From the NCBI GenBank assembly GCA_013817115.1, contig JACDDG010000205.1, forward strand, positions 1 through 5,203: DNA of 5,203 nucleotides, read 5' to 3'. Of the stretch, positions 1 through 5,110 are shown piece by piece; position 1 is the first letter of the stretch; every line of letters begins with the position of its first letter. Below the pieces are notes generated by a model. That model had not been told where the DNA came from. It saw only the letters and a program-made list of their open reading frames with translations, and made no database searches. The position numbers and the translations under genes were made by a program. The stretch comes from Parachlamydiaceae bacterium (GTDB lineage: Bacteria > Chlamydiota > Chlamydiia > Chlamydiales > Parachlamydiaceae).

Positions 1-115
1 GCATAAAGCACCATCCTTAAGGCTGCTACATTCCTGTTCTGACCTAGTTCGGACTACTTTATTCCATGAGGTCCCCGGCAAAAGTGGTAGCTGCTATGTG
101 CAGCAAATCATGAAA
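1..115 (-). ncRNA. ffs: Signal recognition particle RNA, small bacterial (4.5S) type, 3' end cut by window edge
   Basis: This RNA binds Ffh and targets nascent membrane proteins to FtsY and the translocon. Read on the minus strand, the conserved domain IV is visible: CAGA (41-38), a short stem ACA (37-35), the GGAA tetraloop (34-31), the closing strand UGU (30-28), then AGCA (27-24) and GCC (23-21). The last pairs with GGU at 44-42. E. coli 4.5S RNA has the same order, CAG, stem, GGAA, stem, AGCAGCC. Below it, 54-51 pairs with 16-13 and eight bases at 62-55 pair with 10-3 (one G-U), giving the expected long hairpin. The 5' end near 115 is inferred from the promoter. The remaining 5' arm (about 63-115) should pair with sequence left of position 1. 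That arm also contains a small perfect hairpin (90-94 with 100-104). Confidence 0.8.
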
Positions 116-120
116 GGCTA

Positions 121-149
121 ATTCTAATAAATAATCGATTTAGTCGCAA
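121..149 (-). promoter_or_regulatory. Promoter of the SRP RNA gene
   Basis: On the minus strand the -35 is TTGCGA (149-144), followed by exactly 17 bases and a -10 of TAGAAT (126-121). Both boxes are close to the sigma70/sigma66 consensus, and the expected start falls near 112-118, at the 5' end of the SRP RNA. A run of eight T residues (168-161, minus strand) sits just upstream and could act as an UP element. The promoter lies about 20 bases beyond the stop codon of the preceding gene, so the RNA need not depend on read-through from rodA. Confidence 0.65.
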
Positions 150-170
150 GCGATTTCTAGAAAAAAAACA

Positions 171-617
171 TCAGACACTACCTTCATCTTTTCTCCAAAT
201 ACGTGCATCGATGATCGTACGGAATTGTTCAGACGAAGCGTATTCAGCATGTAACATGTAGTCGCCATTTTCTTGCAATTCATAGACTTCAAAACCTTCA
301 ACTCCGGCCTGGCCATGAAATTCCCAGGCAATTGTTTTTTCGTCAACAATACCTGTGCCTGCTGCTGATCCCACAGCTTCACTTTGCATATCAATTTTGA
401 ATTTAGTGTTATCAAAGCCGTAAACCAGAAAACGATTTTCAACTTTTTCTGAAATTCCTTGCATTTCGACAACCTGATTGCAAATTAGTCTCCCCTGCTC
501 GTCCTTTTCAATTGTCCATCGTGTGTAAAAACGTATCAGCTCTTTGGAAACATTAAAGGTTATGCGTCCAGCCCCTACCCAACGCCCTGGCGTAAAAAGA
601 AATAAATGAGGTTCCAT
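171..617 (-). CDS. Conserved-looking hypothetical protein, 148 aa, coupled to rodA
   Basis: I do not recognise this protein as a named family. It is acidic to neutral and has no signal peptide or membrane segment. The alternation of aromatic and charged residues suggests mainly beta strands. A Gly-x-Trp pattern near the N-terminus (GRWVGAGRITF, residues 11-21), followed by strands around 29-37, 45-53, 61-68, 97-101, 108-114, 119-125 and 133-142, resembles the lipocalin-like barrel layout; that is only a structural guess. The ATG at 617-615 shares its A with the rodA stop (TAATG), so translation is probably coupled. A GGAG lies about 12 bases upstream, inside the end of rodA. The coupling suggests a role near RodA or simple co-expression, and no function is assigned. 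Two overlapping reading frames here are shadows. Confidence 0.8.
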   Translation of the reverse strand: MEPHLFLFTPGRWVGAGRITFNVSKELIRFYTRWTIEKDEQGRLICNQVVEMQGISEKVENRFLVYGFDNTKFKIDMQSEAVGSAAGTGIVDEKTIAWEFHGQAGVEGFEVYELQENGDYMLHAEYASSEQFRTIIDARIWRKDEGSV

Positions 618-1756
618 TAGAACATAAATCTCCGGCTATAGATGCTCTGTAAAATTCCAAGAGCTGTCATGGTCGATAAAATTGAAGTGCCACCATAAGA
701 GATTAGCACAAGGGGTACTCCTGTGATAGGCAATAAGCCGCACATCATGCCAATATTAACTAAAATATGCATGGCTAAATATACAGTTATACCAGCAGAA
801 AGTAAACGTCCAAAATGAGTACTGGCTACAGCTGTGACTTGAAAGCTAAAGTAAAGCAAAGCATAGAAAAGAATTATGACAAAAAGTGAACCGGCAAATC
901 CAAACTCTTCCGCAAAAGCGGGAAACACAGAGTCCGTATAAGCCTCAGGAAGCCATCCCCCTGAAGCATATTCGCTATTTCTCCACCCTTTTCCAGTGAG
1001 CCCCCCGATCGCAATAGAAGTAGCTGCAGCTTTTTGGTGATGCGTATTTGGGTCTAAACGATCAAATTGGTATGCCTTAAGAACTTTAGTAGCGTGAGGA
1101 CGTATTTGCTCATGTGAAACGATTCCTGCAAAAATAAGTGCTACAAGTACCAAAATACAAATCGCCAAAGTACTCATCGTCTTTAAAACCCACGGATGTA
1201 TATCCCCAAAATAAAACATGACAAGAGATATGGGAAAAAGAACCAAGGCTGTTCCGAGATCCGGCTGTTTTAAAATAAGCGCAAATGGGATTGCGACAAT
1301 TAAAAGTGCAAAAAATGCTGTACTCACACTCTGAGTTTGGTTGCTACGTCTCTCCAAAAACCAACTCAGGGCTATAACAACAACTAATTTTGCATATTCC
1401 GAGGGTTGGAAATTCATACCAATCAAAGGCAACCGATACCATCTGTGAACACGCTGAATCGAATCAGTAAAGAAAAGTCCTACGAGAAAAAAGAGCATCA
1501 AAATGTATAAGAGCCATGTCCATTCGCGGAGCTTGTTGTAGTCGAATCCTGCAAAAAATATAAAAGCACCGATTCCAAGAAGTACTCCCTTGATTTGACG
1601 ATTTACAGCGGGCGTAAAAAAAGAACCTTCCAAAGCATCCGGAGAGCCATCTGTCGAGTATGCTGAAATAGTAATCAAACTTACAAAAAGCAGTGCAATA
1701 AGCACAGGAATGACTCTGAAGTCAATGCGTAAAAGATGTCGGTAGCTCCAGATCAT
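617..1756 (-). CDS. rodA: RodA, SEDS-family peptidoglycan glycosyltransferase, 379 aa
   Basis: RodA is an inner-membrane enzyme that polymerises lipid II into glycan strands together with a class B penicillin-binding protein (PBP2), under MreB guidance. The sequence is a multi-pass membrane protein with about ten hydrophobic helices. It carries family signatures: NFQPSEYAKL (115-124), KQPDLGTA (163-170), the FDRLDP loop (231-236), SIAIGGLTGKGW (247-258), LPEAYTDSVFPAFAEE (269-284) and the C-terminal GLLPITGVPLVLISYGG block (340-356). Asp275 in the TDS motif aligns, from memory, with the catalytic Asp of E. coli RodA (TDF motif). The length is normal for RodA (E. coli, 370). Chlamydiae lack FtsZ and use MreB-directed wall synthesis for division, so this gene is likely essential in such a host. 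FtsW is the alternative call, but the motifs and the birA neighbour favour RodA. No clear Shine-Dalgarno sequence precedes the ATG. Confidence 0.93.
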   Translation of the reverse strand: MIWSYRHLLRIDFRVIPVLIALLFVSLITISAYSTDGSPDALEGSFFTPAVNRQIKGVLLGIGAFIFFAGFDYNKLREWTWLLYILMLFFLVGLFFTDSIQRVHRWYRLPLIGMNFQPSEYAKLVVVIALSWFLERRSNQTQSVSTAFFALLIVAIPFALILKQPDLGTALVLFPISLVMFYFGDIHPWVLKTMSTLAICILVLVALIFAGIVSHEQIRPHATKVLKAYQFDRLDPNTHHQKAAATSIAIGGLTGKGWRNSEYASGGWLPEAYTDSVFPAFAEEFGFAGSLFVIILFYALLYFSFQVTAVASTHFGRLLSAGITVYLAMHILVNIGMMCGLLPITGVPLVLISYGGTSILSTMTALGILQSIYSRRFMF

Positions 1757-1776
1757 AAATGAATAGCATGCGTAAA

Positions 1777-1806
1777 ATTATTTTTTAGCGGATGGGGTAT
1801 ACTCAA
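1777..1806 (-). promoter_or_regulatory. Candidate rodA operon promoter
   Basis: On the minus strand, TTGAGT (1806-1801) is followed by 18 bases and AATAAT (1782-1777; five of six match the -10 consensus). Transcription would begin near 1770, leaving a leader of about 14 bases before the rodA ATG at 1756. The outer end of the large palindrome is only six bases upstream of the -35, where an UP element would lie. The call rests on sequence match alone in an AT-rich spacer. Confidence 0.4.
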
Positions 1807-1812
1807 CTAGTA

Positions 1813-1973
1813 TATACCGAAGAGCGTTCAAATTTTGGTTTTTGGCAAAGAGAAAGCTCCCGCGATTAAGCGATCGAAAATGGCCCCATATTATAATATT
1901 GGGTCATTTTCGATCGCTTAATCCCGGGGCTTTCTCTTTGCCAAAAACCAAAATTTGAACGCTCTTCGGTATA
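1813..1973. repeat. 161-bp near-perfect palindrome (fold-back element) between rodA and birA
   Basis: The left arm (1813-1892) and right arm (1895-1973) are reverse complements with almost no loop. The outer 45 bp (1813-1857 against 1973-1929) match perfectly. Inside, there is one unpaired T (1858) and three non-Watson-Crick positions: 1863/1924, 1883/1904 and 1887/1900. The remaining 76 pairs hold. Each arm ends in TATA next to CCGAAGAGCG, so the element could be flanked by a TA or TATA target duplication, but because TATA is its own complement this cannot be told apart from the repeat itself. It encodes no protein and lies outside the candidate transcripts of both flanking genes. It may be a MITE, the remnant of two inverted insertion-element ends, or a regulatory cruciform. 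The rest of the 306-base gap holds only the two candidate promoters. Confidence 0.95.
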
Positions 1974-2062
1974 AAAAGTCTAAAAGTCATTTTATACAGA
2001 GCGAGGTTTAATCTGTAGTCAAAAATCTAAAGCAATATAGGATAAAATAAGTTGGATCAAGG

Positions 2063-2091
2063 TTGCTGAAACCACAAATATGTGATACACT
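2063..2091 (+). promoter_or_regulatory. Candidate birA promoter giving a leaderless or near-leaderless mRNA
   Basis: TTGCTG (2063-2068) is followed by exactly 17 bases and TACACT (2086-2091). The predicted transcription start, about seven bases after the -10, falls at 2098-2099, on the A of the preferred birA ATG. The TTG that would extend the reading frame upstream to 2063 is itself the -35 box in this reading, which argues against it as a start codon. Confidence 0.5.
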
Positions 2092-2098
2092 CCAAAAG

Positions 2099-2845
2099 AT
2101 GAAAACCATAATCAAAATTCTTAAGGAACATTTCGAAAGTGTTGATTCAACCAACAATAAGGCCGCTCTACAAAGTACTCAAATTAAAGATAGAACATTG
2201 CTTTTGACCACGGCTGATGAACAGACATCCGGAAGAGGGCGTTTTGGACATCAGTGGTTATCCCCCAGCAAATTAAATTTTTACGGCTCATTCAGTTTTT
2301 TATTTGATAGTACAAGAAAAGATATCGGCAATTTACCGCAGGTCTTAGCAATTTCTGCTGCTAAAGCTCTTCATAATCTCGGAGTAGCTATAGAACTTAA
2401 GTGGCCGAATGACCTTATCATCAAAGGGAAAAAACTTGGAGGAATATTAACTGAGGCAAAGGTAAATGAGCACCCAAATCATATTTATATGATTATTGGA
2501 ATCGGCATCAATATCAATATGCCGGAAGAGATGTTGAATAACCTTGGAAGACCTGCGACTTCCCTAATGATTGAATTACGGGAAATAAATGACATTCAGA
2601 AGATTCGCGACATTCTCCTTCAAGTTTTTATACAAGATCTAAATCTTTTTATTAAGTGCGGATTCACTTCTTTTTTAGATGAGTATAAAGAAAAACTTTG
2701 CCATAAGTCCGGAGATCAAATTCGCTTCCATGTACATGGAGAAGTGCTTGAAGGCGTGTTTAATGAAATTAGTGAAAGCGGATCTCTTAAGCTTTTCTTG
2801 CAGGATGGAACTATCTCTGAATTTACTTCTGGAGAGATTTTTTGA
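2099..2845 (+). CDS. birA: Biotin--[acetyl-CoA-carboxylase] ligase, monofunctional, 248 aa
   Basis: This cytosolic enzyme activates biotin with ATP to biotinyl-5'-AMP and attaches it to the lysine of the biotin carboxyl carrier protein (AccB), enabling fatty-acid synthesis. From the ATG at 2099, it shows DSTN (16-19), the adenylate-binding GRGRFG loop followed by W (45-53), KWPND (101-105), GKKLGGILTE with the conserved lysine (110-119), and GIGININ (134-140). A small C-terminal beta domain follows (about 204-248). There is no N-terminal helix-turn-helix, so it is a class I ligase and not a bio-operon repressor. The frame stays open upstream to a TTG at 2063, which would add 12 residues. I prefer ATG 2099 because the family's conserved region begins soon after it, and because of the promoter. 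No Shine-Dalgarno sequence precedes 2099. It is transcribed divergently from rodA. Confidence 0.92.
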   Translation: MKTIIKILKEHFESVDSTNNKAALQSTQIKDRTLLLTTADEQTSGRGRFGHQWLSPSKLNFYGSFSFLFDSTRKDIGNLPQVLAISAAKALHNLGVAIELKWPNDLIIKGKKLGGILTEAKVNEHPNHIYMIIGIGININMPEEMLNNLGRPATSLMIELREINDIQKIRDILLQVFIQDLNLFIKCGFTSFLDEYKEKLCHKSGDQIRFHVHGEVLEGVFNEISESGSLKLFLQDGTISEFTSGEIF

Positions 2846-2864
2846 AAATTTATCTAAAATACAA

Positions 2865-2894
2865 TTAGCTTTTATTTACTGGATCTGATATGCT
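2865..2894 (+). promoter_or_regulatory. Candidate promoter of the DEAD-box helicase gene
   Basis: TATGCT (2889-2894) is preceded by TGA, forming an extended -10 (TGnTATGCT). A weak -35, TTAGCT (2865-2870), lies 18 bases upstream. Transcription would start near 2901, about 24 bases before the ATG at 2925. No terminator is visible between birA and this gene, so read-through from birA may also contribute. The ribosome-binding site is poor: GTGGA at 2917-2921, only three bases from the ATG. Confidence 0.4.
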
Positions 2895-2924
2895 AGGTAT
2901 TTAAACTCCAACAAAAGTGGAATA

Positions 2925-4649
2925 ATGACAAGAAGTTTTACAGATTTGAATTTGCATCAAGCAATTTTAGATGCCATTACAGAATGTGGCTATACAACAC
3001 CAACTCCTATACAAGCTGAGGCGATCCCGTTGATCACCGCAGGGAAAGATCTCCTTGCATCAGCTCAGACAGGAACCGGTAAAACAGGAGCGTTTCTCCT
3101 GCCTATCCTTAATCTTTTAACGACACCAACTGAGAAAAAAGGTTATGGCCCGCGTGTCCTTATCTTGGTACCAACACGTGAACTTGCGATGCAAGTTGCC
3201 AATGAAGCCAAGAAGTATAGCCGCAACCTTCCAAGGATGCGTACAGTTTGTGTTTATGGTGGAACTCCTTATGGAATCCAAAGTAAAGAGATGAGTCGCC
3301 CGTATGAAATTCTTGTTGCTACTCCTGGTCGTTTAATTGACCTGCTTGACCGTGGGCGTGTGGATTTTAGCCGCATTCAAATGCTTGTTCTTGACGAAGC
3401 TGACCGCATGTTAGACATGGGTTTCATCGAGCCTGTTAAGCAAATTGCAGCAGCGATTCCCTCTAAAAGACAAACATTATTGTTTTCTGCTACGCTAAAA
3501 GGTGAAGTTCTTAGCCTATCGAAATCGTTATTAGACAATCCTGTAGAAATCAGCATCGCACATGAAACCGAAAAACATGAAAATATTGAACAACGCCTTC
3601 ATTATGTTGATGACCTTTCACATAAACACCGTCTTCTAGATCATTTGCTTAGCGATCCAACGATCAACCAAGCGATTGTGTTTACATCTACAAAAATCAA
3701 TGCTGATCAGCTTGTAGATACATTGTACGAACAGGGTCATAATGCAGCAGCTTTGCATGGCGATATGAACCAGCGTCAGCGAACACGTACTCTTGCGCAA
3801 CTTCGTCGTGGGGAAATTCGTATTTTGATCGCTACGGATATTGCTGCAAGAGGCATCGACGTCTTGACAATTTCTCATGTAATCAACTTTGATTTACCTA
3901 ATTGTGCGGAAGATTATGTTCACCGTATTGGTAGAACCGGTCGTGCCGGTGGCAAAGGTGTTGCTTTATCCTTTGCTGGTGGACGCGATGTTCAACTGGT
4001 TAGACGTATTGAGCAATTTACAGGCCAAAAGCTAGAAGCCCATCTGATTGCTGGTTTCGAACCAAAACGACGCCCATCATCAAGTGGCGGAAATGGCGGA
4101 CCTCCACGCGGACGCCGTCCTTCTTCATATGCGCCTCCCTACTCACAAGCCGGAAGAACAAATAGTTCAGGTGGAAGAGATTATGGGGATGGCAGTTCAG
4201 AAGGTCGTTCTGAGGGAAGAAGTTCAGAAGGGCGTAGTTCAGAAGGTCGAAGCTATGGTAATAACTCCGGTGGCGGCAGAAGTTTTGGTGGCAACTCCGA
4301 AGGTAGAAGCAGCAGCTTTGGTAATTCAGAAAATAGAAGCTCTGAAGGCAGAGGCTACGGAAGTTCTAATGGCAGAAGCTCAGAAGGCAAAAGCTATGGC
4401 AACTCCGAAGGCAAAAGCTACGGTAGTTCAAGTGGAAGAAGCTCAGAAGGTCGAAGCTATGGCAGCTCAAGCGGTAAAAGCTATGGTAGCAGCTCAGGTA
4501 GCAGTTCAGGTGGCAGAAACTTCGGCCCAAGTTCAGGCGCTGGCAGAGGCCGTGGTCCAAGCTCAGGCTCAACTGGCAGAAGCTACGCTGGCGCTCCAGC
4601 ATCTAGAGGTCAAGGCTTTAAAAGTAGTGGACCAAGAAAAGCAGACTAA
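2925..4649 (+). CDS. DEAD-box ATP-dependent RNA helicase, RhlE-like, with long Ser/Gly/Arg-rich tail, 574 aa
   Basis: Such enzymes unwind short RNA duplexes with ATP and act in ribosome assembly, RNA decay or cold adaptation. All core motifs are present: Q motif (GYTTPTPIQ, 22-30), Walker A AQTGTGKT (47-54), PTRELA (83-88), GG (112-113), TPGR (133-136), DEAD (157-160), SAT (188-190), IVFTST (251-256), ATDIAARGID (303-312) and HRIGRTGR (333-340). The core ends near 378. From about 381 to 574 the protein is low-complexity and probably disordered. It has nine SEG(R/K) tetrapeptides (425-510), five SYG triplets and an RGRG cluster (541-544). Basic Gly-rich tails in this family bind RNA without sequence specificity. 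RhlE is the closest subfamily by the short core and the tail, but DeaD/CsdA cannot be excluded, so no symbol is given. The gene ends with its own terminator. Confidence 0.95.
   Translation: MTRSFTDLNLHQAILDAITECGYTTPTPIQAEAIPLITAGKDLLASAQTGTGKTGAFLLPILNLLTTPTEKKGYGPRVLILVPTRELAMQVANEAKKYSRNLPRMRTVCVYGGTPYGIQSKEMSRPYEILVATPGRLIDLLDRGRVDFSRIQMLVLDEADRMLDMGFIEPVKQIAAAIPSKRQTLLFSATLKGEVLSLSKSLLDNPVEISIAHETEKHENIEQRLHYVDDLSHKHRLLDHLLSDPTINQAIVFTSTKINADQLVDTLYEQGHNAAALHGDMNQRQRTRTLAQLRRGEIRILIATDIAARGIDVLTISHVINFDLPNCAEDYVHRIGRTGRAGGKGVALSFAGGRDVQLVRRIEQFTGQKLEAHLIAGFEPKRRPSSSGGNGGPPRGRRPSSYAPPYSQAGRTNSSGGRDYGDGSSEGRSEGRSSEGRSSEGRSYGNNSGGGRSFGGNSEGRSSSFGNSENRSSEGRGYGSSNGRSSEGKSYGNSEGKSYGSSSGRSSEGRSYGSSSGKSYGSSSGSSSGGRNFGPSSGAGRGRGPSSGSTGRSYAGAPASRGQGFKSSGPRKAD
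4197..4454 (+). repeat. Imperfect in-frame coding repeats in the helicase tail (SEGR/SYG units)
   Basis: This stretch encodes helicase residues 425-510, with variants of Ser-Ser-Glu-Gly-Arg-Ser-Tyr-Gly repeated with spacers. Codons vary between copies (for example tca/tct/tcc for Ser and aga/cgt/cga for Arg), so the array is not a fresh perfect duplication. All repeat boundaries keep the frame. The repeated codon pattern also keeps stops out of a second plus frame (4048-4656) and a minus frame (4366-4602), which explains the long shadow frames there. Confidence 0.85.
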
Positions 4650-4675
4650 GGTTTAGCTTTTATCTAGCGATTTCA

Positions 4676-4718
4676 AGAAAACCTAAAGGATATAAAGTCT
4701 TTTAGGTTTTTTCGTTTT
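4676..4718 (+). terminator. Intrinsic terminator downstream of the helicase gene
   Basis: AAAACCTAAA (4678-4687) is the exact complement of TTTAGGTTTT (4701-4710), with a 13-base loop. A T-rich tract interrupted by CG follows directly (4707-4719). The stem is AT-rich and fairly weak, but it sits 29 bases past the stop codon, as expected for rho-independent termination. The opposite strand has an A-rich flank, so it is unlikely to be bidirectional. Confidence 0.7.
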
Positions 4719-4751
4719 TACACATTTTCATAAAAATATAGCCATAAAATG

Positions 4752-4971
4752 TTTTTTGTGACAACTGCAAGGCTCTGCTGCTGATGGGACTAAAAGAACC
4801 CGCTAGCCTCCATATGAGTCTAAATCACGATTTAGACAGCGAGCTGTGTAGCAGCAAATTGTAGCACTTCATTCCAATCACACTTTTAACTTAATCTTTT
4901 TTTGAAAAGTTATGCATTTAAAACATTCTCCTAAAAATTTTTTTGTAGTCCACAGCCAAGGCTCTGCCGCT
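4752..4971 (+). repeat. Diverged direct repeat pair (4752-4782 and 4938-4971)
   Basis: Both copies begin with a T-run and GT, then have 10 to 12 less similar bases, then CAAGGCTCTGC(T/C)GCT. The last 15 bases are at 4768-4782 and 4957-4971 and differ at one position. The second copy lies within a short inverted repeat, CCACAG (4950-4955) with CTGTGG (4985-4990). The pair is separated by about 190 bases and looks like an old duplication or two insertions of one intergenic repeat. Confidence 0.5.
4776..4856. repeat. Cluster of dyads, possible structured RNA or operator
   Basis: An outer inverted repeat, TGCTGCT (4776-4782) with AGCAGCA (4850-4856), encloses a perfect 9-bp dyad with a 2-base spacer: GTCTAAATC (4818-4826) and GATTTAGAC (4829-4837). 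Overlapping its right end is ACAGC-GA-GCTGT (4836-4847), and GCTAGC lies at 4802-4807. The 20-bp dyad could be an operator for a dimeric regulator. The nested layout could also fold as RNA. No promoter or flanking gene links it to a function. Confidence 0.5.
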
Positions 4972-5033
4972 CGCATCAAGCAACCTGTGGAAAGCTTACA
5001 GCGGTGGCTAGGCACTTTTGTGGTGGCTTTCTG

Positions 5034-5051
5034 GCGCCCCTACCGGGGCGC
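5034..5051. repeat. GC-rich hairpin with TACC loop
   Basis: GCGCCCC (5034-5040) pairs perfectly with GGGGCGC (5045-5051) around the loop TACC. The stem is entirely G-C in a region that is otherwise AT-rich on its left side. A run of four T follows five bases later, too far and too short for a convincing terminator. Its core is shared with the two arms of the inverted repeat at 5111-5203. Confidence 0.75.
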
Positions 5052-5071
5052 ACGTTTTGTAATGATCCGAA

Positions 5072-5101
5072 CCCCGGGTTCCGCAATCACGGCACCCGGG
5101 G
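5072..5101. repeat. GC-rich extended hairpin
   Basis: CCCCGGGT (5072-5079) pairs with ACCCGGGG (5094-5101). After one unpaired T/C position, the inner CCG (5081-5083) pairs with CGG (5090-5092), leaving a six-base loop, CAATCA. This gives 11 G-C-rich pairs in 30 bases. No T-tract follows, so it is not an obvious intrinsic terminator. It sits between the two TACC-type hairpins. Confidence 0.75.
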
Positions 5102-5110
5102 CTATTAACA

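Noticed and set aside
140..472. 110-residue open frame on the minus strand inside the 148-residue gene
   Set aside because: It overlaps the rodA-coupled gene in another frame, has no ribosome-binding site, and runs into the SRP RNA promoter.
1856..1930. Palindrome as a bidirectional transcription terminator
   Set aside because: The flanking genes diverge from it, not towards it, and no T-tracts follow the stem ends.
2063..2098. TTG start giving a 260-residue BirA
   Set aside because: The TTG coincides with a -35 box and the extra 12 residues match nothing expected before the conserved catalytic region. ATG 2099 is preferred, though not proven.
2679..2888. 69-residue frame overlapping the 3' end of birA
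   Set aside because: Out-of-frame shadow of the birA coding sequence, with no start signal or recognisable motif.
3636..3878. Minus-strand 80-residue frame in the helicase core
   Set aside because: Antisense to motifs IV-V of a clear DEAD-box gene. The cysteine-rich, low-plausibility product indicates a shadow.
4366..4602. Minus-strand 78-residue Leu/Ser/His/Cys-rich frame
   Set aside because: Mirror image of the same coding repeats, with no independent start signal.
4048..4656. 202-residue plus-strand frame overlapping the helicase tail (Ala/Val/Gln/Glu/Lys-rich, looks like a coiled coil)
   Set aside because: The repetitive codons of the tail remove stops from this frame and give a falsely regular product. 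The in-frame helicase reading is continuous with a complete catalytic core.
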